From NCBI GenBank assembly GCA_030594725.1, contig JAUVEQ010000197.1:1-5763 (forward strand): a stretch of DNA of 5,763 nt. Reading direction: 5' to 3'. Made by a program: the position numbers and the translations under genes. The DNA comes from Methanobacteriota archaeon. GTDB lineage: Archaea > Thermoplasmatota > DTKX01 > GCA-020343715. This document shows, piece after piece, positions 1 to 5,763 of the stretch. A model generated the notes under the pieces. That model ran no database searches. It saw only the letters and a list, made by a program, of their open reading frames with translations, and was not told the DNA's origin. Numbering within the stretch: the first letter of the stretch is position 1; the number at the start of each line of letters is the position of its first letter.

Positions 1-19
1 GCCTGGAATTCTGGTGCAA

Positions 20-34
20 AGATATATCTAGGAG
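20..34 (+). promoter_or_regulatory. TATA-box promoter of xerA
   Basis: The AT-rich core AGATATATCT (20-29) is a perfect 10-bp palindrome and is followed by AGGAG. The TATATCTAGG element starts 30 bp before the ATG at 53. Archaeal transcription starts roughly 25 bp after the TATA centre, so the predicted start is at or next to the ATG and the mRNA would be leaderless. GGAG at 31-34 is about 18 bp from the ATG, too far to act as a normal Shine-Dalgarno site. Confidence 0.6.
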
Positions 35-52
35 TCAACGTCGTCTAACCTG

Positions 53-901
53 ATGCTGATGGGGATGCACGAGACAGTGGAATCTTACCGGAACCACCTG
101 GAGGAGCTGGGACGCTCTCCCAACACCATCAGGCAGTACACATGGCACATCCAGCGGATGCTCGACTACCTGGGTAGGGAGCCCGAGGCCATCACCCGGG
201 AGGACCTCTCCCGGTACCGCCATCACCTCTCCACCGACAACGACTACTCGAAGAACTCCCAGTACATGGTCACTATGGCCCTCCAGAACTACTTCGCTTA
301 CCTGGGGTTGGACACCGCCGAAGGGCTGCCCCGGCCCCAGCGGCGCAAGTCCCTCCCCAAGTACCTCACAGAGGCCGAGGCCCACCGCCTCCTCATGGCA
401 TGCGAGCACGATCCCCGGGACCACGCCATCATCACCCTGATGGCCTACACCGGGCTCCGGGTGTCCGAGGTGACGGGCCTGGACTGCGAGGAGATCAACC
501 TGGGCGAGCGGACCCTCACCGTGGTCTCGGGCAAGGGCGACAAGGACAGGATGGTGGTCTTCGCCCAGCCGACGGCCGTGGCACTCCGCCGATGGCTGGA
601 GGCCCGCGACGATGTGGGCCACAGCGCACTCTTCCTCAACAGGTCGGGAAATCGGATCACCCCGAGGAGCCTGCAGCGCATCGTCAGGAAGTATGCCGAC
701 GACGCGGGCATCCGCAAGACGGTGACGCCCCACGTGCTGCGGCACACGATGGCGACCACCCTCCTTCGCCACGGGGCCGACATCCGTATCATCCAGCAGC
801 TCCTGGGCCACTCGACCATCGCCACGACCCAGATCTATACCCATGTGGACGATGCCATGCTCAGGACGGCATATGACAAGGCCTTCTCCGACGAGTACTG
901 A
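53..901 (+). CDS. xerA: XerA-type tyrosine recombinase
   Basis: A site-specific recombinase of the XerC/XerD family. In archaea the single XerA protein acts at a dif site to resolve chromosome dimers. The 282-residue length matches archaeal XerA. Residues 5-95 form the N-terminal SAM-like core-binding domain, with the typical SPNTIRQY stretch. Residues 100-282 form the catalytic domain. All catalytic positions are visible: R136 in TGLRVSE, K161 in SGKGDKDR, H227 and R230 in HVLRH, H253 in LLGHS and the nucleophile Y262 in QIYTH. The ATG at 53 is chosen because the TATA box sits at the leaderless distance; ATGs at 59 and 65 are close alternatives. There are no attachment-site repeats or cargo genes around it and it sits among housekeeping genes, so a chromosomal resolvase is more likely than a phage or integron integrase. 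The next gene starts 40 bp downstream with its own TATA box. Confidence 0.9.
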   Translation: MLMGMHETVESYRNHLEELGRSPNTIRQYTWHIQRMLDYLGREPEAITREDLSRYRHHLSTDNDYSKNSQYMVTMALQNYFAYLGLDTAEGLPRPQRRKSLPKYLTEAEAHRLLMACEHDPRDHAIITLMAYTGLRVSEVTGLDCEEINLGERTLTVVSGKGDKDRMVVFAQPTAVALRRWLEARDDVGHSALFLNRSGNRITPRSLQRIVRKYADDAGIRKTVTPHVLRHTMATTLLRHGADIRIIQQLLGHSTIATTQIYTHVDDAMLRTAYDKAFSDEY

Positions 902-909
902 GTGTACAA

Positions 910-929
910 CTTTTATCTAGGGGGCCCTA
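910..929 (+). promoter_or_regulatory. TATA-box promoter of the methylthiotransferase gene
   Basis: TTTTATCTAGG (911-921) lies in the short gap after xerA. Its TTTATCTAGG part starts exactly 30 bp before the ATG at 942, as the matching element does in front of xerA. The predicted transcript is leaderless, and no ribosome binding site is visible. An inverted repeat TAGGG-GG-CCCTA (918-929) overlaps the 3' edge of the TATA element and could be an operator, but this is only a sequence observation. Confidence 0.6.
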
Positions 930-941
930 CTTCTGGTCACC

Positions 942-2255
942 ATGGTCCGCGTTGCCTTCGAGGGCTACGGCTGCACCCTTTCGTACGGTGAGAGCCGGAG
1001 GACCCGCACCCTCGCCGACGAGGCTGGATGGGAGACCACCGACGACGCCTCCTCCGCCTCCATCGTTGTCATACACACCTGCACCGTGATCGGAAGGACG
1101 GAGCGGAGCATGCTGCGCCGCATCGACACCCTGGCGATGTCGGGCCGCATGGTGTTGGTCGGCGGTTGCCTGCCGAGGGCCCAGGCGGAGGTCGTCGAGG
1201 CGATCGAGGAGGACCTGATAATTCCGGTGCTAGGCCAGGAGCCTGAGGACGTGGTCAAGGTCCTCGGGAAGGTCGACCCATCCCTCCTCGACGACCCTAT
1301 GTTCCTCCCCAAGGTCGACACCCATTCCGGTAGCCGACCCGACCCTGCTTTGAGGACCGACGCCATCGTGCCCATAGCCTGTGGATGCCTGGGACGGTGC
1401 TCGTACTGCATCACCAGGATGGCCTGGGGCTCCCTCGAGAGCAGTCCGGTGGAGAAGGTCGTGGTCACGGCCCATGGATGGCTCGACCAGGGCTTTCGCG
1501 AGGTGCAGCTCACCGCCCAGGACACCGGGGCGTGGGGACGGGACCTTCCGGGCGATACCACCCTTCCGGACCTGGTCCGGGCGGTGGCCTCCATCGAGGA
1601 CGCGCCCTCGGAGTACAGGGTGAGGGTCGGGATGCTCAACCCCGACAGCCTGGAGCCCATCCTCGACGATTTCTTGGAGGTCCTTCGTCTACCCCGGGTC
1701 TACCGATTCGTGCACCTGCCCATCCAGGCGGGCTCGGACCGCGTGCTCGAGCTCATGAGGCGGCGCTACACCGTCGCGGAGTTCCAGGGCCTGGTGGCCA
1801 GGCTGCGCAAGGCGGTGCCCGACCTGACGCTGCACACGGACATCATCTGCGGCTTCCCGGGTGAGGAGGACGAGGAGTTCGACGCCACCTTGGCCCTGCT
1901 CAAGAAGGTCAGGCCCGACGTGACCAACGTCAAGGGGTTCTCGCCCCGGCCCAGCACCGAGGCCGCGACGATGGACGGGGCCATCGAGGGGGCGGTGATG
2001 AAGAGGCGGACCCGGCGGGCGTCCAAGCTGGTCGAGCAGCTCTCGCAGACCGCCCTGTCGTTCCACGAGGGGGAGGAGGTCGAGGTTATGGTGACCGAGA
2101 TCGGCAAGGTCGGGACCCATACCATGATGGCCCGGGACGGACGGTACAATCCCGTCGTCATCGCCGAGGCGGAGGACATCAAGGTGGGTCAGTTCCTGAC
2201 CGTCCACCTCACCGAGGCGAAAGGGGTGTACCTCCTCGGTCATGTGGTAGAATGA
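942..2255 (+). CDS. tRNA t6A37 methylthiotransferase, archaeal MiaB-like radical SAM enzyme
   Basis: A 437-residue radical-SAM methylthiotransferase, probably converting t6A at tRNA position 37 to ms2t6A (the role of MtaB and CDKAL1), which stabilises decoding of ANN codons. The three family domains are in order. The N-terminal UPF0004 domain has its cluster cysteines at C11 (GYGC), C47 (HTC) and C76 (GGC). The radical SAM domain has the CxxxCxxC motif at C149, C153 and C156 (CLGRCSYC). A C-terminal TRAM-like domain at about 373-437 would bind RNA. HLPIQAGSD and the later GFPGE motif are also hallmarks of the family. Oddities: the usual NTC around the second cysteine reads HTC (H45), and the usual GCTLN reads GCTLS. 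The ATG at 942 gives the canonical N-terminus and fits the TATA spacing. It is downstream of xerA on the same strand and converges on the Sec61-beta gene. The exact substrate is inferred from the family. Confidence 0.88.
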   Translation: MVRVAFEGYGCTLSYGESRRTRTLADEAGWETTDDASSASIVVIHTCTVIGRTERSMLRRIDTLAMSGRMVLVGGCLPRAQAEVVEAIEEDLIIPVLGQEPEDVVKVLGKVDPSLLDDPMFLPKVDTHSGSRPDPALRTDAIVPIACGCLGRCSYCITRMAWGSLESSPVEKVVVTAHGWLDQGFREVQLTAQDTGAWGRDLPGDTTLPDLVRAVASIEDAPSEYRVRVGMLNPDSLEPILDDFLEVLRLPRVYRFVHLPIQAGSDRVLELMRRRYTVAEFQGLVARLRKAVPDLTLHTDIICGFPGEEDEEFDATLALLKKVRPDVTNVKGFSPRPSTEAATMDGAIEGAVMKRRTRRASKLVEQLSQTALSFHEGEEVEVMVTEIGKVGTHTMMARDGRYNPVVIAEAEDIKVGQFLTVHLTEAKGVYLLGHVVE

Positions 2256-2274
2256 GACAATGATCCGCTGGCGG

Positions 2275-2289
2275 GGTCCAGTACGGACC
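2275..2289. terminator. Short hairpin in the convergent gap, possible terminator
   Basis: GGTCC (2275-2279) and GGACC (2285-2289) form a perfect 5-bp stem around an AGTAC loop. It lies between two convergent genes, and its right arm reaches the last base of the Sec61-beta stop codon. Neither strand shows the T-run expected of an archaeal intrinsic terminator, so a termination role is only weakly supported. Confidence 0.25.
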
Positions 2290-2456
2290 TATACGGGCCA
2301 GAGGTAACCGGCCAGGTAGACGAGGAAGATGCTGATCACGCACATGCCGATGACCGCCCAGGGTGGGATCTTCAGCGCGGTCTCGTCCTCTGCATCGAAG
2401 TAACGGATGAGACCAGCAGCGGACTGGAAACCGGAACCCTTCTTCTCCTTCGCCAT
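2289..2456 (-). CDS. secG: Sec61-beta (SecG) subunit of the protein translocon
   Basis: A 55-residue protein starting MAKEKKGSGFQSAAGLIRYF and ending in GYLWPV. This is the archaeal Sec61-beta pattern: a short basic, glycine- and serine-containing cytosolic start, an amphipathic segment (AAGLIRYFDAEDE), the conserved KIPPW entry to the membrane, and one C-terminal transmembrane helix (about residues 33-53). It is the small non-essential-type subunit that joins SecY and SecE in the SecYEG/Sec61 channel for export and membrane insertion. The length is normal for archaea. The ATG at 2456 is supported by the conserved N-terminus and by a TATA box at the leaderless distance; no Shine-Dalgarno site is present. 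It lies 52 bp downstream of the small regulator gene on the same strand, but its own promoter in that gap suggests separate transcription. It is easy to miss because it is so short. Confidence 0.9.
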   Translation of the reverse strand: MAKEKKGSGFQSAAGLIRYFDAEDETALKIPPWAVIGMCVISIFLVYLAGYLWPV

Positions 2457-2471
2457 GGTACGAAGGGTTAG

Positions 2472-2490
2472 GCCTAGGCTGTAAATAAAC
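2472..2490 (-). promoter_or_regulatory. TATA-box promoter of the Sec61-beta gene
   Basis: On the minus strand GTTTATTTAC (2490-2481) is the only AT-rich block in the 52-bp gap and starts about 33 bp before the ATG at 2456. The following AGCCTAGGCC includes the 8-bp palindrome GCCTAGGC (2472-2479). The distance predicts a leaderless or nearly leaderless mRNA. Confidence 0.6.
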
Positions 2491-2508
2491 CTTGCGACGC
2501 CAGCGCGC

Positions 2509-2868
2509 TCACTTCGGAGTACGCTTCTCGGGGATGATCACCTCGATGTTCATCCCACCGATGCCAGGTCCCCGCTTGGGCACGCGCATCTTGATCCGAT
2601 CACGGCTGTAGTACACCTCTACGCCGTCAAGCTTAGCCCTGTAGATCTTGTGCGCTCGCTTGCGGGCGTTCACCGAGTAACCGGCGATGGTGAGGTACCC
2701 GGCCCTGACCAGGGCGGCCACCTTCCGGTAGCATTCCGCAAGGGGCAGGTCCAATGTGTAGGCGATGGCCGGACCGGTGAGCTCCTGCTTTGACGTCAGC
2801 AGGAGGATCCGCCGGCTCGTCTCGTCCAGTAGAGGGTCCTCGACCTGTTCGGAGTGCATTCCCACCAT
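2509..2868 (-). CDS. Small winged-helix DNA-binding protein (ArsR-like regulator)
   Basis: A 119-residue protein of unknown specific target. Residues 13-75 look like an ArsR-type winged helix: DPLLDETSRRILLLTSKQ (helix 1), LTGPAIAYTLDLPLAECYRKVAALVRAGYL (helix-turn-helix, about 30-59) and a basic stretch NARKRAHKIYRAK forming the wing or the following strand. The C-terminal 40 residues are charged and glycine-containing (KRGPGIGGMNIEVIIPEK) and I do not recognise them. No metal-binding cysteine cluster is seen; the single cysteine is C46. The start at 2868 is chosen because a TATA box lies at 2891-2900; an in-frame ATG at 2904 would be upstream of that box, and the ATG at 2859 is also possible. 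It is divergent from rli1 with an inverted repeat between the promoters, which suggests autoregulation or control of rli1, unproven. Confidence 0.75.
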   Translation of the reverse strand: MVGMHSEQVEDPLLDETSRRILLLTSKQELTGPAIAYTLDLPLAECYRKVAALVRAGYLTIAGYSVNARKRAHKIYRAKLDGVEVYYSRDRIKMRVPKRGPGIGGMNIEVIIPEKRTPK

Positions 2869-2890
2869 CAAGTTCGATGACAGCTGGAGG

Positions 2891-2900
2891 GCATATAAAC
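2891..2900 (-). promoter_or_regulatory. TATA-box promoter of the winged-helix regulator gene
   Basis: Minus-strand GTTTATATGC (2900-2891) is a strong TATA-like element. Its TTTATATG core starts 31 bp before the ATG at 2868, so transcription should begin at or next to that codon. This argues against the ATG at 2904, which would lie upstream of the promoter. Confidence 0.65.
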
Positions 2901-2907
2901 TCAAGGT

Positions 2908-2919
2908 CTGATTTATCAG
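2908..2919. repeat. Inverted repeat CTGAT-TT-ATCAG, candidate operator
   Basis: A perfect inverted repeat with 5-bp arms and a 2-bp centre lies 7 bp upstream of the regulator's TATA box, between the divergent regulator and rli1 genes. Size and symmetry fit a site for a dimeric winged-helix protein. The AT-rich centre could also be a weak TATA element, so the role is open. Confidence 0.4.
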
Positions 2920-2975
2920 CCCTGGTACTCACGAGATGAGAAGAACCGACCCGCGTATGGTCCCTCTCCCGTATG

Positions 2976-2989
2976 GAAATCCTTTTAAG
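2976..2989 (+). promoter_or_regulatory. TATA-box promoter of rli1
   Basis: GAAATCCTTTTAAG contains TTTTAA at 2983-2988, preceded by a purine-rich GAAA that resembles a BRE. It starts 31 bp before the ATG at 3014, matching the spacing at the other genes here. It supports 3014, not the upstream in-frame ATG at 2936, as the start of rli1. Confidence 0.6.
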
Positions 2990-3013
2990 CCAGCGTGCCC
3001 TGCGACGGCACCG

Positions 3014-4786
3014 ATGAGGCTCGCCGCGCTGGACAGGGACAGGTGCCAGCCTGTGAAATGTCGCAAGGAATGCTCCTATTTCTGCCCCGTCAACCGACAG
3101 GGGTCCGAGTGCATAACCCACAAGGAGAGGTCCGACAAGGCGGAGATCTCCGAGGTGCTGTGCATCGGTTGCGGCATCTGCGTCCACAAGTGTCCCTTCG
3201 AGGCCATTACCATCGTGAACCTTCCCGAGCAGCTGGAGGAGGAACTTGTCCACCAGTACGGTGTCAACGGCTTCCGCCTGTTCCGCCTGCCCCTTCCCAA
3301 GGAGGGTAGGGTGATCGGCCTCCTGGGCCCCAATGGCATAGGGAAGACCACCGCCTTCCAGATCCTCTCCGGGACCCTGGTGCCCAACCTGGGGAACCTG
3401 CTGGACAGACCCTCCTGGGACCCGGTCCTCGAGATGTACGCGGGCACCGAGATGTACGAGTTCCTGAGGAAGGTCGCCGACCAGCAGATCAAGGTCTCGC
3501 TGAAGCCCCAGTACGTGGACAAGCTCCCCAAGCTGTTCAGGGGAAAGGTCCGCAAACTGCTCGAAATGGTGGACGAACGGGGCGTCATGGACGAGGTGGT
3601 CGAGCGGCTCCAGATCGGTCCCGTGGTCGACCAGGAACTGGAGACGCTGTCCGGTGGAGAGCTGCAACGGATGGCCATAGCCGCCGCCATCGTGAGGGAG
3701 GCGGACGTGTACTTCTTCGACGAACCCTCGTCGTACCTGGACATCCACCAGCGATTGGTGGTTGCCCAGGTGATCCAGGAGCTCTCCGAGACCCGACAGG
3801 TGCTCATCATCGAGCACGACCTGGCGGTCCTTGATTCCCTCGCGGACCAGGTCCACCTGATGTACGGAGAGGAGGGGACGTACGGCGTCATGACCCTTCC
3901 CCGTTCCGTCCGTGCCGCCATCAACGTGTACCTGGAGGGCTTCTTGAAGGAGGAGAACATCCGCTTCCGCAACCGTCAGATCAAGTTCGAGAGCCGACCC
4001 CCGCGGAAGGAGTGGGATACGCCCGTGCTCATCGATTACGGCAGGCTGGTCCTGAACTATCCCGCCTTCCAGCTTGTCACCGAACCCGGACAGATCCACA
4101 TTGGCGAGGTGGCGGGGGTGGTGGGCCCCAACGCCACCGGGAAGACCACCTTCGTGAAGATGCTGGCCGGCGTCCTCAAACCCTCGGAGGGCAAGATCGA
4201 CGTGGACGTCAAGGTGGCGTACAAGCCCCAGTACATCAAGGGTGACTACACCGGAACTGTCGAGGAGCTCCTGTGGAGCACCCGTGCCGAGGAGATGCAA
4301 TCCGGTTTCTTCCAGGCCGAGATCGAGGTGCCCCTGAACCTGCGAAGGCTCTACCTCAAGGATGTGGACAGCCTCTCGGGAGGGGAGCTGCAGCGTGTCT
4401 CCATCGCCCTTGCGCTCATGGCCAAGGCCGACATCTATCTCCTGGACGAGCCCTCGGCCTACCTGGATTCGAACCAGAGGATGGAGGCGGCCAAGACCAT
4501 CCGGAGGGTAATGGAGAAGACGGGCCGCAGCGCCCTCGTCGTCGACCATGACGTGTACTTCATCGACCTGGTCTCGGACAGCATCATGGTCTTCGACGGA
4601 GAGCCCTCGGTGAAGGGACACGGCGCGGGGCCCTTCGGGCTACGGGAGGGCATGAACTCCTTCCTGAAGAACGCCTCCGTGACCTTCCGGAGGGATTTCG
4701 AGACCAAGCGACCCCGGATCAACAAGAACGGATCCCGGCTGGACCGAGAGCAGAAGGCCTCAGGGGAGTACTTCTACATAGAGTGA
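3014..4786 (+). CDS. rli1: ABCE1/Rli1 ribosome-recycling ATPase
   Basis: A 590-residue twin-ATPase iron-sulfur protein that splits 70S ribosomes after termination or rescue, together with aRF1 or Pelota; cytosolic, with no membrane domain. An N-terminal ferredoxin-like domain holds all eight cluster cysteines: C11, C16, C20, C24 and C50, C53, C56, C60; C33 is extra. First nucleotide-binding domain: Walker A GPNGIGKTT (K111), signature LSGGELQR (213-220), Walker B FFDEP (D236, E237), switch H268. Second domain: Walker A GPNATGKTT (K377), signature LSGGELQR (454-461), Walker B LLDEP (D478, E479), switch H512. The hinge RFRNRQIKF joins them. The start at 3014 gives the canonical MRLAALDRDRC opening and fits the TATA box; an in-frame ATG at 2936 would add 26 residues foreign to the family. 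The gene is intact and divergent from the small regulator. Confidence 0.96.
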   Translation: MRLAALDRDRCQPVKCRKECSYFCPVNRQGSECITHKERSDKAEISEVLCIGCGICVHKCPFEAITIVNLPEQLEEELVHQYGVNGFRLFRLPLPKEGRVIGLLGPNGIGKTTAFQILSGTLVPNLGNLLDRPSWDPVLEMYAGTEMYEFLRKVADQQIKVSLKPQYVDKLPKLFRGKVRKLLEMVDERGVMDEVVERLQIGPVVDQELETLSGGELQRMAIAAAIVREADVYFFDEPSSYLDIHQRLVVAQVIQELSETRQVLIIEHDLAVLDSLADQVHLMYGEEGTYGVMTLPRSVRAAINVYLEGFLKEENIRFRNRQIKFESRPPRKEWDTPVLIDYGRLVLNYPAFQLVTEPGQIHIGEVAGVVGPNATGKTTFVKMLAGVLKPSEGKIDVDVKVAYKPQYIKGDYTGTVEELLWSTRAEEMQSGFFQAEIEVPLNLRRLYLKDVDSLSGGELQRVSIALALMAKADIYLLDEPSAYLDSNQRMEAAKTIRRVMEKTGRSALVVDHDVYFIDLVSDSIMVFDGEPSVKGHGAGPFGLREGMNSFLKNASVTFRRDFETKRPRINKNGSRLDREQKASGEYFYIE

Positions 4787-4799
4787 GGCACGACCGGGC

Positions 4800-5763
4800 T
4801 CACTGGCCCCGGCGCTCCATCTCTCGCTTGAATTCGTCCATCGAGACGTAGTCCTCGTCCTGGCTATCCTCGAACTCCGGCTTTCGGCCGGTGGGGCTGG
4901 TCGGGTCGTACTCGAGGTAACCCGCGGTTGGCTCGAGTTGGGGCTTGTCGAGCTCGATGTGATCTTCCTCCAGAACGCCCTCAAGTTGATGTTCCCGGCG
5001 GTCCAGGGTATCCTCCTCCCTCCAAGCGAACGCCAGGATCACGCCGAGGGAGATGATGACGATGACCATCACCAGGAGGAGGCTCTGGCAGTTCTCGTCG
5101 AGGATGGCGTTGCCCGTGATGCCCGCGGTATCCTCCACCAGGAACACCAGCCTCTCCACGGCGACCTGGTTGCCAGCTTCGTCGCTGGCCGTTATGACGA
5201 GCAGGTTCAGGGCGTCGTCCAGGCTCACCTTGATGCGGAAGGTGCCGTTATCGGAGACCGATGTGTGCTCTCCTATGGTGATCAGGTCGCCGGGGGTGAC
5301 GGTGCCCGAGACCCAAACGTAGTCGTTCGAGGTCCGGGACCTGTCCTTGGGCGTCTTCACCTCGAGCTGCGGCGCGTAGGTGTCGAGGATGATGGTCAGG
5401 TCGGTGGTGAACTCGTTCCCCGCCCGGTCCGTGATCAGGACCACGAGGACGTTCTCGCCCTCCTCCAGGGTCAGTTCCGCCGAGAACCTGGCCAGCTCGT
5501 CCGCATCGTAGGCCTCACCGTCGATGTGGATCTCCGCTCCCAGCTCGGTACTGCCGCGGAGCATGAAGGTGCGCTGGTTGGTGTACATCGTGTCGAAGGT
5601 GTCCTCATCCTCGTTCCAGAGGAATCCCGGCAGGTCAAGGCCGGGCGGCGTGACATCCAGGTAGAGCCGGACCGTGACGGCTCCAACGTTCCCCACGAGG
5701 TCGGTGGCGACGAGGCGGATGTTGTTCACCCCCTCGATGAGCTCGATCTCGAAGGAGAAGTTC
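4800..5763 (-). CDS. C-terminal part of a membrane-anchored surface protein with Ig-like repeats (partial)
   Basis: The last 320 residues of a larger protein; the 5' end lies beyond the right edge. The reading frame stays open to the edge, reading NFSFEIELIEG before the GTG at 5729, and this matches the repeat pattern, so that GTG is an internal valine. Three extracellular beta-sandwich repeats of about 80-90 residues each carry the signature F-x-V-x-L-x-E-G-x-N-x-L-x-V-x-A-x-D-x-A-G-N. A single hydrophobic helix (SLLLVMVIVIISLGVILAFAW, split at 5022-5090) follows, preceded by a lone cysteine. A 74-residue cytoplasmic tail follows, with 24 acidic against 10 basic residues. The topology is outside-in. 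Such Ig-like, stalk-forming proteins are common on archaeal surfaces; ligand and function are unknown. It converges on rli1 with a 13-bp gap. Confidence 0.8.
   Translation of the reverse strand, partial: NFSFEIELIEGVNNIRLVATDLVGNVGAVTVRLYLDVTPPGLDLPGFLWNEDEDTFDTMYTNQRTFMLRGSTELGAEIHIDGEAYDADELARFSAELTLEEGENVLVVLITDRAGNEFTTDLTIILDTYAPQLEVKTPKDRSRTSNDYVWVSGTVTPGDLITIGEHTSVSDNGTFRIKVSLDDALNLLVITASDEAGNQVAVERLVFLVEDTAGITGNAILDENCQSLLLVMVIVIISLGVILAFAWREEDTLDRREHQLEGVLEEDHIELDKPQLEPTAGYLEYDPTSPTGRKPEFEDSQDEDYVSMDEFKREMERRGQ
5170..5760 (-). repeat. Three Ig-like protein repeats inside the surface-protein gene
   Basis: The end motif of each repeat ends in D-x-(V/A)-G-N, at about 5688-5760, 5415-5484 and 5170-5240. 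Spacing between successive GN pairs is about 91 and 82 codons. The copies differ clearly in sequence (TDLVGN, TDRAGN, SDEAGN), so they are old protein-domain duplications and not recent DNA repeats. More copies may lie beyond the right edge. Confidence 0.7.

Noticed and set aside
20..34. A possible dif-like recombination site in front of xerA, based on the AGATATATCT palindrome
   Set aside because: It lacks two clear 11-bp arms around a central spacer, and its distance from the ATG is fully explained by a TATA box.
35..844. A 269-codon open frame antisense to xerA
   Set aside because: The plus-strand frame has every catalytic residue of a tyrosine recombinase, while the antisense product has low-complexity composition and no promoter or recognisable domain.
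53..901. An integrated element or integron carried by the tyrosine recombinase
   Set aside because: There are no direct repeats, tRNA gene, cargo genes or composition change; neighbours are core archaeal genes.
2869..2904. A longer regulator starting at the ATG at 2904
   Set aside because: That codon lies upstream of the TATA box at 2891-2900, so a normal transcript from this promoter would not contain it.
4121..4150. A degenerate, inactive second Walker A in Rli1 (GPNATGKTT)
   Set aside because: The essential GxxxxGKT pattern, lysine and threonines are intact, and the signature, Walker B and switch histidine are all present, so the site should be active.
2633..4621. A 662-codon open frame on the minus strand across rli1
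   Set aside because: It is the antisense shadow of a highly conserved Rli1 gene in GC-rich DNA; the translation is rich in H, L, G, V and D with no domain, and it overlaps the regulator gene in another frame.
5727..5729. GTG as the start of the surface-protein gene
   Set aside because: The frame is open to the window edge, and the upstream residues FSFEIELIEG complete the first Ig-like repeat, so the gene begins outside the window.

Overview
The window is a GC-rich stretch of an archaeal chromosome. The domain assignment is secure: it carries a Sec61-beta subunit of the archaeal translocon, the ABCE1/Rli1 ribosome-recycling ATPase, an archaeal-type MiaB-like tRNA methylthiotransferase and a XerA-type recombinase, and the genes have TATA boxes instead of Shine-Dalgarno sites. 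A placement in a GC-rich euryarchaeal lineage such as Thermoplasmatota is an inference from gene style only and is not proven here.

Layout, left to right. Positions 1-52 hold the promoter of xerA (53-901, +), a tyrosine recombinase. After a 40-bp gap with its own TATA box comes a radical-SAM methylthiotransferase (942-2255, +) that probably makes ms2t6A37 in tRNA. It converges on a 55-codon Sec61-beta gene (2289-2456, -). Upstream of that, on the same strand, lies a small winged-helix DNA-binding protein (2509-2868, -). This is divergent from rli1 (3014-4786, +), and the promoter region between them contains a small perfect inverted repeat. After only 13 bp, rli1 converges on the 3' end of a large membrane-anchored surface protein with Ig-like repeats (4800 to beyond the right edge, -).

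The genes are mostly housekeeping: chromosome dimer resolution, tRNA modification for decoding, protein export and ribosome recycling. The coherent pattern is in transcription. All five complete genes have an AT-rich TATA-like element starting about 30-33 bp before the start codon, which predicts leaderless mRNAs and fixes the start codons of the regulator and rli1. Three of the five promoters also share a CTAGG motif just after the TATA box. I see no mobile element, CRISPR array, tRNA or rRNA, and no convincing new multi-gene system. The least-explained parts are the small regulator, the inverted repeat beside it, and the acidic cytoplasmic tail of the surface protein.
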